Below, one piece after another: positions 25,041 through 32,925 of a stretch of DNA of 42,214 nucleotides (its first letter is position 1; every line of letters starts with the position of its first letter). The DNA lies in the NCBI GenBank assembly GCA_039180865.1, contig JBCDCZ010000007.1, positions 1-42,214 of the forward strand. The letters run 5' to 3'. The position numbers were made by a program, and so were the translations under genes. The stretch comes from JBCDCU01 sp039180865. GTDB lineage: Bacteria; Pseudomonadota; Alphaproteobacteria; Rhizobiales; JACESI01. The notes beneath the pieces are model-generated. The model did not search any database. It saw nothing but the letters and a program-made list of their open reading frames with translations, and had not been told where the DNA came from.

Positions 25041-25661
25041 ATGGAGCATGCGAAACCCCGATCATCCCATCACCATGGAAATCTGAAAGAGGCCCTTGTG
25101 CTCTATGCGCTGGAGGCCGCAAAAACCGGTGCGCTGGACGATCTGTCTTTGCGCAAGGCGTCCCGGGATCTCGGAGTTTCACCGGGGGCCGCTTTTCGCC
25201 ATTTCGAAGACAAAGACACGCTTATGCGGACTGTTGCGAAGCGGGGTTTCGATGCGCTGGCGTCCGATTTTGAGGCCGTTCTTCCCTTTGACAGTCTTGC
25301 CGCTTCAGCGAGTGAAGCTCGAGCCCGATTTATTGCTCTTGGTCAGTCCTATGTGTCTTTCGCGCGCGCAAATTATGGGCTCTGGCGCTTGATGTTCGGT
25401 CCCTATGGGCTTTTGCCGGGGCAGCCGTTGGAAAGGCACTCAACCTATAGCTGGCTGGAAAAATCACTGTCGGAACTTGCAGACTTCGCCATCATCGCGC
25501 CCGCCGATCAGGAAAGCCGTTTCTTTGTCTGGTCAGCCATTCATGGATTGTCTGACTTGCAGGCATCACCGGCGGTTCCTGGCGAACCTGGCAAAGGGCT
25601 TGTAGAGATGCATTGCGACTTCATTATCTCAGCGCTTTCGCCAAAGGACCAGGTGTCGTAA
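25041..25661 (+). CDS. TetR-family regulator (WHG-type C-terminal domain)
   Basis: A 206-aa TetR protein. The HTH is DDLSLRKASRDLGVSPGAAF followed by RHFEDKDTLMRTVA. The C-terminal domain contains YVSFARANYGLWRLMFGPYG, the mark of the WHG subgroup. A His-rich N-terminus (SSHHHGNLKEALV) is typical of this group. It diverges from the hydrolase and presumably represses it through the TGTAATCA palindromes. Confidence 0.9.
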   Translation: MEHAKPRSSHHHGNLKEALVLYALEAAKTGALDDLSLRKASRDLGVSPGAAFRHFEDKDTLMRTVAKRGFDALASDFEAVLPFDSLAASASEARARFIALGQSYVSFARANYGLWRLMFGPYGLLPGQPLERHSTYSWLEKSLSELADFAIIAPADQESRFFVWSAIHGLSDLQASPAVPGEPGKGLVEMHCDFIISALSPKDQVS

Positions 25662-25735
25662 CGAACCGGGCGTTTTGTCCGGCAGCCTTTTCGGGAGATC
25701 CACAATCCTTCGAATTCCAGACAAACCGGCGCCGG

Positions 25736-25758
25736 AAAAAAGGCCGCCAGTGGCGGCC
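25736..25758 (-). terminator. Intrinsic terminator of the exported-protein operon
   Basis: Read on the minus strand, GGCCGCC-ACT-GGCGGCC is a perfect 7-bp GC stem followed directly by TTTTTT. It lies 10 bp after the cupin stop codon and ends the 27400-25768 operon. Confidence 0.85.
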
Positions 25759-25767
25759 CTTCGTCGG

Positions 25768-26205
25768 TTACTCTGATGGTTGCTCGATCAGCGTGAAGCC
25801 GCCGGGCCCTGCTCCGTGATCAAGAACGGAAAACTCTCCATCTTTGGCAACAATGAAATGAGGAACGCCAGCTTCGGTAACAAAGAACGTCCCCGCCGGA
25901 TAGCCGACAAGCGCACTTTCATCGAAGACCTCGCCAATGCCGACATAGACGGTGCCAGAGGTCACCCACGTCGTGAGCGTGTTCGGATGCGTATGGGGCG
26001 GGATGATCGCCCCCTCTTTCGCCCGCGCATGGGTAGCATAAAGCCCGGCTGCTTTGACATCGCCGTAAACCGTTGCCGTCTCGACAAGGTCGCTCACCGG
26101 CGGTTTGCGGTAGTCGGCTTTGTCCAAATCAATGATGTAGTGACTGTCGTGCGCTGCTGCCGGTGTCGCCATTGCAAGAGCGCATAAGATGAGTGTGGTT
26201 CTCAT
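25768..26205 (-). CDS. Exported cupin-domain protein
   Basis: A 145-aa protein with a clear signal peptide (MRTTLILCALAMATPAAAHD, cleavage after AAA/A) and a single cupin barrel. Metal-ligand motifs are IIPPHTHPNTLTTW and, in the second motif, GVPHFIVAK. AGGAGGACACG supports the ATG at 26205. As the third gene after a microprotein and an exported hydrolase, it probably acts in the periplasm on the same compound. It is not a recognisable DMSP lyase. The function is unassigned. Confidence 0.85.
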   Translation of the reverse strand: MRTTLILCALAMATPAAAHDSHYIIDLDKADYRKPPVSDLVETATVYGDVKAAGLYATHARAKEGAIIPPHTHPNTLTTWVTSGTVYVGIGEVFDESALVGYPAGTFFVTEAGVPHFIVAKDGEFSVLDHGAGPGGFTLIEQPSE

Positions 26206-26234
26206 GACGCGTGTCCTCCTTTCCTCTGAGGGCT

Positions 26235-27182
26235 TCATTGAGACTTCGTTTCAGAGAGCCATTTGGAGAGGGCTGCAGCGACAGCCTCAGGCGCTTCTTC
26301 CTGCAGGGCATGAAGACCGGCGCCTACTCCCGCGACAGTCACGTTCTTCGCGTTTTCCGTGTTCCAGCGCGCCAGAGTTTCTGGATAAAGGCGTCCAGGT
26401 TCGGCGTAAAGAACGAGCTTTGGAACATCGCTTGAGGTCCACCAATTAACGCCTTTTTCGTAGAGAGCTCGGACTGCCTCCGGTTTACCGCCGATCGGAA
26501 GTGACCGGGACATTTCAAGCAATGGCAGGCGCCCTTCCGGTGTCCCAAACGGCCGGTCATATTCGGCTCGCACAGCCTCAGGCAAAGGTTCCGCCGTCAT
26601 GGTCGGCAGGATGGTGTTCAACCAAAAATTATCCTGCAACACATTCTGTTCGGCATTCTCCTCACGGAGTGCGCGAAACATGGCCCCAACCCGCTCAGGC
26701 AGTTGGTCATAGGCCGGACGCGGATAAACGGGCGGCATCGCCCCCTCAAATTGAGCGAAGGCTGCGACATCGTCCGGGTTTTCGCCCGCAAACATGAGCG
26801 CGATGCCGGCACCCCAATCGTGGCCGACGAGGGTGATGTCAGAAATATCTAAGGCATCCAGAAACGCCTCCAGGTGGCGGGCCTGATCGTCGACACCGTA
26901 AAGCCCTTCACCGGCTGTGCTGTCACCGAACCCGGCAAGATCCGGCGCAATCAAACGGTAGTCCCCTGCTGGAAGGGCCGCGGTCACATTGCGCCAGATG
27001 TAAGAGGAGAACGGCAGACCATGGACGAACACGACCGCCCGCCCTTCGGGATTTCCGGTTTCCACATAGGCAATGCGGGCCTCAGACATTTCGATGAACT
27101 GTTTTTTCGGCGTCTCGTGAGCATGCGCTGGCACGAAAGCAGCTGATATCAATAGTGGAAGTGCGAGAAGCGACTTCAACAT
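26235..27182 (-). CDS. Exported haloalkane-dehalogenase-like alpha/beta-hydrolase
   Basis: A 315-aa hydrolase with a signal peptide (to VPAHAHE). The nucleophile elbow GHDWGAG has Asp as in haloalkane dehalogenases and epoxide hydrolases, followed by the halide-binding Trp. The C-terminal half (PIGGKPEAV, NWWTSSDVPKLVLYAEPG, GAGLHALQEEAPE) follows the DhaA/LinB pattern, with the catalytic His in GLHALQEE. The HG motif reads HGLPFSSYIWRN, so the Asn that is the second halide ligand in DhaA is Leu here. The DhaA acid position appears to be Gln (AQFEGAMPP), so the acid must lie elsewhere. Export is unusual for the family. Confidence 0.85.
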   Translation of the reverse strand: MLKSLLALPLLISAAFVPAHAHETPKKQFIEMSEARIAYVETGNPEGRAVVFVHGLPFSSYIWRNVTAALPAGDYRLIAPDLAGFGDSTAGEGLYGVDDQARHLEAFLDALDISDITLVGHDWGAGIALMFAGENPDDVAAFAQFEGAMPPVYPRPAYDQLPERVGAMFRALREENAEQNVLQDNFWLNTILPTMTAEPLPEAVRAEYDRPFGTPEGRLPLLEMSRSLPIGGKPEAVRALYEKGVNWWTSSDVPKLVLYAEPGRLYPETLARWNTENAKNVTVAGVGAGLHALQEEAPEAVAAALSKWLSETKSQ

Positions 27183-27226
27183 GGAACTCTCCTTTCATGA
27201 AAAATGGGAATCGGGACGGCGCCGTC

Positions 27227-27400
27227 TCAGCCGCGCGCGGCGTCCTCGCGTTCGGCAAGTGCGGCTTGGTCCTTTTCCGTTTCGGCATTGGTGCTTTGCG
27301 CGTGGGCGCCCAAATGGCAGCCAATCCCGCTTGCTGCCAGCGTTGGTCCGGCAAGCGCTGCAAGTGTGACAAAGGCCATTGCAAAGGTACGGATAAGCAT
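27227..27400 (-). CDS. 57-aa exported microprotein
   Basis: A short minus-strand gene not obvious by length: GGAG seven nt upstream of ATG at 27400, then a textbook signal peptide (MLIRTFAMAFVTLAALAGPT, LAAS) and a mature part of ~34 residues with a single Cys-His pair (GIGCHLGAHAQ) and a charged tail (ETEKDQAALAEREDAARG). TGA at 27227. It is the first gene of the operon with the hydrolase and the cupin, 44 nt upstream of the hydrolase. I know no family. The one cysteine could allow disulfide or metal binding. Confidence 0.65.
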   Translation of the reverse strand: MLIRTFAMAFVTLAALAGPTLAASGIGCHLGAHAQSTNAETEKDQAALAEREDAARG

Positions 27401-27496
27401 TTCGGTCTCCTTCAGGTTTGAACGCGGAACGGCAGTGTTCCGGTGGCTGAAGAATGACCACGGCGGTGCGTTTTAAGATGCCGGGATAAAGGTTTT

Positions 27497-27541
27497 CTGT
27501 GACAGCGTGTTACAGGCCCAAACCGTGACACATGCTGTCAC
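27497..27541. promoter_or_regulatory. Two TGTGACA-type inverted repeats in the divergent promoter
   Basis: CTGTGACAGCGTGTTACAG (27497-27515) has 8-bp arms with one mismatch, and GTGACACATGCTGTCAC (27525-27541) has perfect 6-bp arms. They lie between the exported operon and the response-regulator gene, as expected for sites of that OmpR-type regulator. Which direction they act in is not readable. Confidence 0.6.
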
Positions 27542-27585
27542 ACAATTTCCTGCAGAGCCTTTCAAAACTCGGCTAGGATGGTGTC

Positions 27586-28389
27586 ATGACTGAACGAAAT
27601 GACAGTTTTCATGACGACACCATGCTGGATACGAGCGAACGCATTAAGGGTTCTCGCATGAGCGATGAGACTGCCACTCATATGATGTCACATATCGCCG
27701 TGGTCGATGATGATCCCGAAATCCTGCGCCTCGTCGCGCAGCATTTGCGCCGGTACAATTACAAAGTCACGACGGCGGAAGACGCTGCAGCCTTTCGCCG
27801 AGCAACCGGGACCGCGCGGTTTGACCTGGTCGTTCTCGATATCATGATGCCGGGGGAAGACGGATTATCGCTTTGCAGGGAAATCCGGACAACCTTGGAT
27901 CTGCCGGTCATTCTCCTGACCGCCATGGCGGAAGAGACCGATCGCATCATCGGGCTCGAAATGGGGGCGGACGATTACCTTTCAAAGCCCTTCAACCCAA
28001 GGGAACTTGTCGCGCGCATCCGCTCGGTTCTGCGCCGCACCCATGCGCTGCCCCCTCTTGCCAAAGCCCCTTCCGGGCGTGTCGGGTTCGATGGCAAGGT
28101 TTTCGACATTGCGCGCCGTGAACTCATCGACGGAACGTCGACCAAACTCTTGTCCGAGAAGGAAGCCGGGATGTTGCAGGCACTCGTCGAGCACAACGGT
28201 GTTGTCCTGAGCCGCGACCAGTTGCTCGACATTACCCGAGGACGATCGTCGGATCTTTTCGACAGGGCAATCGACACACAGATTTCCAGATTGCGCCGCA
28301 AGATTGAGCGCGATCCTTCGGACCCCCGCCTGATCCTGACGCATCGAGGCGGCGGCTACAGCTTTGACGCGGAGGTAGAGTGGTTATGA
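27586..28389 (+). CDS. OmpR-family response regulator
   Basis: The receiver domain begins HIAVVDDDPEILRLVAQHLR, with phospho-acceptor Asp in LVVLDIMMPGEDG, switch Thr in ILLTAMAEE and Lys in YLSKPFNPRE. The C-terminal winged helix is of the OmpR type (LSEKEAGMLQALVEHNGVVL, then RDQLLDITRGR and LRRKIERDP...GGGYSF). From GTG/ATG choices the 267-aa frame may really start at 27658 (MSDETATHMMS), which fits family length better. Its stop overlaps the kinase start as ATGA, so the pair is coupled. The likely target is the divergent exported operon. Confidence 0.93.
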   Translation: MTERNDSFHDDTMLDTSERIKGSRMSDETATHMMSHIAVVDDDPEILRLVAQHLRRYNYKVTTAEDAAAFRRATGTARFDLVVLDIMMPGEDGLSLCREIRTTLDLPVILLTAMAEETDRIIGLEMGADDYLSKPFNPRELVARIRSVLRRTHALPPLAKAPSGRVGFDGKVFDIARRELIDGTSTKLLSEKEAGMLQALVEHNGVVLSRDQLLDITRGRSSDLFDRAIDTQISRLRRKIERDPSDPRLILTHRGGGYSFDAEVEWL

Positions 28390-29720
28390 ACACTCCATCA
28401 ATCTCACAATCCCGGTGGCGGGATAGTCTAACTGTGCAATCCGCCGCCCTGATGGTTGCCTGTTTAATCGTGGCTCATTGGGTTGCTGTCTGGGCCTTTT
28501 GCGATGAACGCGCAGAAATGTTGAGGATTGTTGCCACAGACTCCCTGGCACGGGAACTATCGCTTCTTGCTGACGCCGGTCCAGAGGCGGTCTTTCCTGC
28601 CCGTGAAGGGGTTCATGTTTGGACGACGGCGGATCAGATCACCAATCTTTCTGAAGCCCCCCTTGCGGCAGTGTCGTTGTTTGAAGAGTCGCAGAGCTCT
28701 TCTTTTCTTGCTGCGCGCGCCGAGACACCATCATCCGTATTGAATTGGCAGATAGGTCCGATGGGGGTTTCCGTCGCAGAGATCTCCTATGGCTCCGCAA
28801 TCCTTTCGCTTCCGGCTGCCGAGGGACGCTGGCTCCATGCAACAATCGCAATGCCAAGCTGGACCGATCCCTGGGCACAACAGAACTGGTCCGCCCTTCT
28901 CTTCACTAGCTTTGCCTTGATCCTTGCGGCGATTGCGATTTCCTATCGCGTGATCAGGCCGTTGCGTGCACTCGCCGGTGCGGCGGAGAGCTTTGCCGGT
29001 GCGCAGGCGGAACCGGTCGCCGTTCAAGGTCCCGGCGAAGTGGGCCGCACACTTTCCGCCTTCAACACGATGCAAGAACGCATAAGTTCACTTATCGGCG
29101 AACGCACCCGCATGCTTTCAGCGCTCGGGCATGATCTTCGAACGCCAATGACGCGGTTACGGTTGAGGGCGCATCTAATCGAAGACACGGATCTGCGCGA
29201 TCCGGTCCTTCGCGATCTTGATGAGATGGAAGGGCTAGCGGAAAGCGCCCTCGATCTCGCACGGGGTGCAGGCTCGGAACCCATGCAGGAAACCGACCTT
29301 CAAGCCCTCCTACGGGCCCTTGCTGATGACTTGAATGATGCGGGCATCCAAGTAGCGCTGAAAGACGTTCAGCTTGTACTCAAGCCTGTCCAGCGGGAAG
29401 GTCTTCGGCGCGCGGCCGCGAACCTATTGGAAAACGCACATCGCTACGCCGGTGGCGGGACGCTCTCGCTTCGTCGCGAGGACGATGCAGTCAGAATCAT
29501 CGTCTCCGACAACGGGCCTGGCATTCCGGAAGATCGGCTCGGCGATGTGACAAAGCCTTTCGTTCGCCTCGAAACGTCGCGGGCTCGTCATACCGGTGGA
29601 AGCGGTCTTGGGCTGGCGCTTGCTCTTGCAACTGCCGAAGCGCACAGCGGCATGCTCACGCTCCAAAACCGTCCAGACGGCGGCCTTGAAGCCACCATCA
29701 CATTGCCCCTGCAGAGCTAG
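28386..29720 (+). CDS. EnvZ-like sensor histidine kinase
   Basis: A 444-aa kinase: TM1 at residues ~18-40, a ~135-residue periplasmic sensor region without a family I know, TM2 near 174-194 (SALLFTSFALILAAIAISYR), HAMP, then the H-box ALGHDLRTPMTRLRLRAH. The N-box is NLLENAHRYAGG, G1 DNGPGIPED, and G2 GGSGLGLALALATAEAH. It should phosphorylate the adjacent regulator in response to a periplasmic cue. ATG overlaps the regulator stop; GTG at 28380 is a less likely start. Confidence 0.93.
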   Translation: MNTPSISQSRWRDSLTVQSAALMVACLIVAHWVAVWAFCDERAEMLRIVATDSLARELSLLADAGPEAVFPAREGVHVWTTADQITNLSEAPLAAVSLFEESQSSSFLAARAETPSSVLNWQIGPMGVSVAEISYGSAILSLPAAEGRWLHATIAMPSWTDPWAQQNWSALLFTSFALILAAIAISYRVIRPLRALAGAAESFAGAQAEPVAVQGPGEVGRTLSAFNTMQERISSLIGERTRMLSALGHDLRTPMTRLRLRAHLIEDTDLRDPVLRDLDEMEGLAESALDLARGAGSEPMQETDLQALLRALADDLNDAGIQVALKDVQLVLKPVQREGLRRAAANLLENAHRYAGGGTLSLRREDDAVRIIVSDNGPGIPEDRLGDVTKPFVRLETSRARHTGGSGLGLALALATAEAHSGMLTLQNRPDGGLEATITLPLQS

Positions 29721-29804
29721 CGCGCCAGTTTTGACATCATGAAAAACAGAAGGGATGTGAGGCCGCAGACAAGCGCTCCGAGCAGGTTCTGCAGGATTAC
29801 CGCG

Positions 29805-30311
29805 TCATTCTTTCGGCAGTTCGGTGATCATCATCAGCGTGTAGCCGGCATATTTGCCTTCCGATTTTTCGGACACGATAACCATCGACGGCTTCTTGTT
29901 GCCCCGGTCGACGAACCAGTAAAGGTCGTTGCCGTGCTGACTCGTCTTGATGAACTTGAAGTTTTCTTTCAGGAGAAAATTGACCGTCGTCGCGATCTTG
30001 ATGAAAGGCGTACCCTTTAAATAGACGAGGCACCCGCTTGCATAGATCTCGTCTTCGCTTCCCTCCTTGGCGGTATGGCCAAGCCCTGCGAAACCAACAC
30101 CATCCCATGCAAAGATCGCTTGATCAGCAGTCGGCTTCTTAAAGCCGTAATCGCTGAAGGTTTTGTACGCTCCGGAATAATCAGGGGCCTTTGCAATGCA
30201 TCCATCGCGAAAGGCCGCAAGTGCTAAACCCGCATCCGCGAAAGCGGAGGTGGCTGAAAGTGTCGTTGCGATGAAAGAGAGGGCGATGAGCCGCGAAAAT
30301 TGTTTGAGCAT
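29805..30311 (-). CDS. Exported protein of unknown function
   Basis: A 168-aa protein with a signal peptide (RLIALSFIATTLSATSAFAD). The mature part has two cysteines (RDGCIAKAP and ASGCLVYLKG) that could form a disulfide, and aromatic-rich strands (DLYWFVDRGNKKPSMVIVSE). It somewhat recalls small periplasmic proteins with paired cysteines, but I do not assign a family. AAAGGA precedes the ATG. It converges on the sensor kinase gene. Confidence 0.75.
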   Translation of the reverse strand: MLKQFSRLIALSFIATTLSATSAFADAGLALAAFRDGCIAKAPDYSGAYKTFSDYGFKKPTADQAIFAWDGVGFAGLGHTAKEGSEDEIYASGCLVYLKGTPFIKIATTVNFLLKENFKFIKTSQHGNDLYWFVDRGNKKPSMVIVSEKSEGKYAGYTLMMITELPKE

Positions 30312-30468
30312 AGTCTATCCTTTAAAGTTTAGACTTTGCTATCACCCGCACCTGCAGCTCACAAGCCAGCTCTGTTTCTATCCTGAAGATATGCATAATG
30401 AGTGGAGCGTGTGCCACACCCCACCCATTATGATCTGGATGTTTGACTGAACTGATTCCGGCCCGAGC

Positions 30469-30678
30469 CTAAGCCATTTTGAGATTGACGGCAGACGTCC
30501 TGCCGCGGCGGTCATCGGTCTCGAGTTCGTAACTTACTTTGTCGTTCTCGTTGAGCCCGCTAAGGCCGGACCGTTCAACCGCGCTGATGTGAACAAAGAC
30601 ATCCTTGCCGCCACCATCTGGTTCAATAAAGCCGAACCCCTTAGTATCATTGAAAAATTTTACCGTTCCAGTCGCCAT
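30469..30678 (-). CDS. cspA: Cold-shock protein, CspA family
   Basis: A 69-aa single cold-shock domain: TGTVKFFNDTKGFGFIEPDG holds RNP-1 (KGFGFIE) and DVFVHISAVERSGL holds RNP-2 (VFVHI). It binds single-stranded RNA or DNA and melts structure at low temperature. AAAGGAG precedes the ATG. It lies 60 nt downstream of the DEAD-box helicase gene on the same strand; helicase and Csp often cooperate in cold adaptation. Confidence 0.95.
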   Translation of the reverse strand: MATGTVKFFNDTKGFGFIEPDGGGKDVFVHISAVERSGLSGLNENDKVSYELETDDRRGRTSAVNLKMA

Positions 30679-30738
30679 TTCATTTCTCCTTTAAAATAGC
30701 TCTCTTCAAAACACACGTAGGCGTATGTCGTTGATTTC

Positions 30739-32106
30739 CTAGGCCGCTGCCTTCTTGAAACGCGGCTTTCCGCCCGGGCGTCTCGTGCGCCGACGGTGTT
30801 TTGCGGGTTTGCTGTTACGCTCATCCGACAAGTTGGCAGAATTAACTGTCTCCCGCGTTTTTTGCTTATCCGATTGCTCTTTCGCCTTTTGACGGAAGGG
30901 CCGCCCGCGTCGATGTCGTTTTGTGCGACGATCATCGCGTTCATTATCGTTTGCTTCGCCGCCCTGAACTGGTGCCACGCCCCCTTCTTCCGGACCGCCT
31001 TCAATCCTGCTCCCGGTGAGCTTTTCAATGGCCCGCAATAGATGCCTCTCAGATGCATCGCAAAGCGAGATCGCAACGCCTGAGCGCCCTGCCCGCGCCG
31101 TGCGTCCGATTCGGTGGACATAAGCCTCCGGCACTTCAGGAAGATCGAAATTGAAAACATGAGAAACGCCGTCAATGTCGATTCCCCGTGCGGCAATATC
31201 GGTTGCGACCAAAATAGCGACACGTCCGTCTTTGAATTGCTTCAAAGCCCGGTCGCGTTGGGCTTGTGTTTTGTCGCCATGGATCGCGGCGACATTAAGC
31301 CCGGCATCTCTCAAATGACGACAAACCCGATCCGCCCCCCGTTTTGTACGGGTGAAGACAACTGCGCGTTCAACGCTTTTCTCAGAGACAAGTTCTGTCA
31401 AAAGGTCACGCTTCTGATTACGGTCAACCAGTCGCACACTTTGCTCGATGCGTTCAATCGGCTTTGAAACAGCCGCAACGGCAACTTCAACGGGATTATC
31501 GAGAAAATCATTGGCAAGCCGCCTGATTTCTTTCGGCATAGTCGCTGAAAAGAGCGCTGTCGAACGGTCCTGCTGCAGGCTTTGCATGATTTTGCGAATA
31601 GCCGGTAGGAAACCAAGATCCATCATCTGATCGGCTTCATCGAGGACAACCGTTTCGGTCCAGTCGAGAGTGATGGCTCCGGTATTCATATGGTCGAGCA
31701 GGCGGCCGGGCGTTGCAACGATGATATCGACACCGGCGCGCATTGCTTTCACCTGAGGGCCGGGGCGCACACCGCCGACGATGAGCGCGACACTCACCCT
31801 CGTGAACTTCGAATAGGTACGAATGTTTTGAACAATCTGCGCGGCAAGTTCGCGGGTCGGCGCCAGAATCAGGGCCGAACAGGCTTTTGGCACACGCTTG
31901 CGCTTATCTTCTACAATGCTAGTCAGAACCGGCAACGTGAAGGCGGCGGTCTTGCCAGTGCCCGTCTGGGCGATACCGACCATATCCTGATCGTTCATGA
32001 GGACCGGGATCGCCCGGGTCTGGATTGGAGTGGGTGTTTCATACCCTTCGCCTTTAAGAGCACGAAGGAGAGGTTCGGCAAGGCCGAAGCATTCAAAATC
32101 GGTCAA
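30739..32106 (-). CDS. rhlE: DEAD-box ATP-dependent RNA helicase, RhlE type
   Basis: A 455-aa DEAD-box helicase: Q-motif (GYETPTPIQTRAIP), Walker A AQTGTGKTAAF, LAPTRELAAQI, DEADQMMDLGFLP, SATMP, then ARGIDIDGVSHVFNFDLPEV and HRIGRTARAGR in the second domain. The ~75-residue C-terminal tail is arginine/lysine-rich (RRTKRHRRGRP, KHRRRTRRPGGKPRFKK), typical for RNA tethering. The start is TTG at 32106. The 287 bp before it hold no gene; they form a long leader possible for cold-regulated control. Confidence 0.94.
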   Translation of the reverse strand: MTDFECFGLAEPLLRALKGEGYETPTPIQTRAIPVLMNDQDMVGIAQTGTGKTAAFTLPVLTSIVEDKRKRVPKACSALILAPTRELAAQIVQNIRTYSKFTRVSVALIVGGVRPGPQVKAMRAGVDIIVATPGRLLDHMNTGAITLDWTETVVLDEADQMMDLGFLPAIRKIMQSLQQDRSTALFSATMPKEIRRLANDFLDNPVEVAVAAVSKPIERIEQSVRLVDRNQKRDLLTELVSEKSVERAVVFTRTKRGADRVCRHLRDAGLNVAAIHGDKTQAQRDRALKQFKDGRVAILVATDIAARGIDIDGVSHVFNFDLPEVPEAYVHRIGRTARAGRSGVAISLCDASERHLLRAIEKLTGSRIEGGPEEGGVAPVQGGEANDNERDDRRTKRHRRGRPFRQKAKEQSDKQKTRETVNSANLSDERNSKPAKHRRRTRRPGGKPRFKKAAA

Positions 32107-32393
32107 ATAATCTCGTCAATCAGCCGCATTCTTGGCGCTTTCAGCGCTGTGCAGCATTTGTTTTTATGGAAGCTTGCGCAGAACAGCGTCCGTTTGTTTC
32201 GCCTCATGGGCATCTTTCGACAACGGATCAAAACGATGAGCGCTGGAAGATTGTCAGCCGCTTACAAATGGAATCCACGCGCGCGCTGCGCCCCGCGTAG
32301 ACCACGTCCCGATTGAAATAGCAAGTATTTTTATGGATCAGCAGCTGTTTGCAGTGAAATCCGAGTGATGGGCTTCTCACCGGCACATCAGAT

Positions 32394-32840
32394 CTAGGTG
32401 AGCCTGGAAAGCGTTCCTGCAAGAAGCCGCTCGAGGAGACCGGAGAGCTGACCCAATTCATCCTCGCTCCAACGGTCCTGAAACACATATCCGGCGTGTT
32501 TCGCAAAGGTCGCCTTGGCCTCCGAGAGCTTAGTGTGGGCTGCGTCGGTCAGAACCACGAAGGACAACCGCGCGTCGCGTTCGTCAGCGTCGCGTCCAAG
32601 CAACCCGATCTTCTCCAACGGTGCCGCCATCCTTGTGATCGTGGAAGCGCTCACATGCATTCTTTTGGCAAGCTCAACACGTGCCAGTCGGTGCCTGGGC
32701 GCTTTCTCGAGATGGAGCAGCATGAGGAATTCGTTCACGGAAATACCGTGGACGGATGAGAATTCGCCTGCAAGACGGGCCCTGATCTCATCCGCCGATT
32801 GCAGGATTCGAAGGGCATTGGTGGTGGCTAGATCGGTCAT
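32394..32840 (-). CDS. MarR-family regulator
   Basis: A 148-aa MarR: SVNEFLMLLHLEKAPRHRLA, then RVELAKRMHVSASTITRMAA (recognition) and RDADERDARLSFVVLTDA (wing). ATG at 32840 has no good ribosome site, and an upstream GTG/TTG-type start cannot be excluded. It diverges from the ABA4-like membrane gene; the gap is packed with TTGCAA repeats that are likely its operators. Confidence 0.9.
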   Translation of the reverse strand: MTDLATTNALRILQSADEIRARLAGEFSSVHGISVNEFLMLLHLEKAPRHRLARVELAKRMHVSASTITRMAAPLEKIGLLGRDADERDARLSFVVLTDAAHTKLSEAKATFAKHAGYVFQDRWSEDELGQLSGLLERLLAGTLSRLT

Positions 32841-32841
32841 A

Positions 32842-32901
32842 GCAATATATTTATTGCATATTGCTTGCACTTGCAAATATTTTGCAATTACCTTGCAATT
32901 A
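32842..32901. promoter_or_regulatory. Cluster of TTGCAA-type MarR sites
   Basis: GCAATATATTTATTGC (32842-32857) is a perfect 6-4-6 palindrome. TTGCAAATATTTTGCAA (32871-32887) is a perfect 7-3-7 palindrome. TTGCAATTA occurs at 32882-32890 and again at 32893-32901, 11 bp apart. The cluster covers the whole marR/ABA4 promoter gap. Confidence 0.65.
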
Positions 32902-32925
32902 GATGTTTTGGTGTCGAGGGGTCTT

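Noticed and set aside
25768..26205. Cupin as a DMSP lyase (DddQ/L/W-like), completing the acrylate pathway
   Set aside because: It carries a signal peptide, lies 17 kb away in a different operon and lacks the fuller set of ligand motifs I would expect of DddQ, DddL or DddW.
29718..29805. Minus-strand frame with a membrane-like peptide ending at the kinase stop
   Set aside because: Only ~28 codons with no start codon; probably chance.
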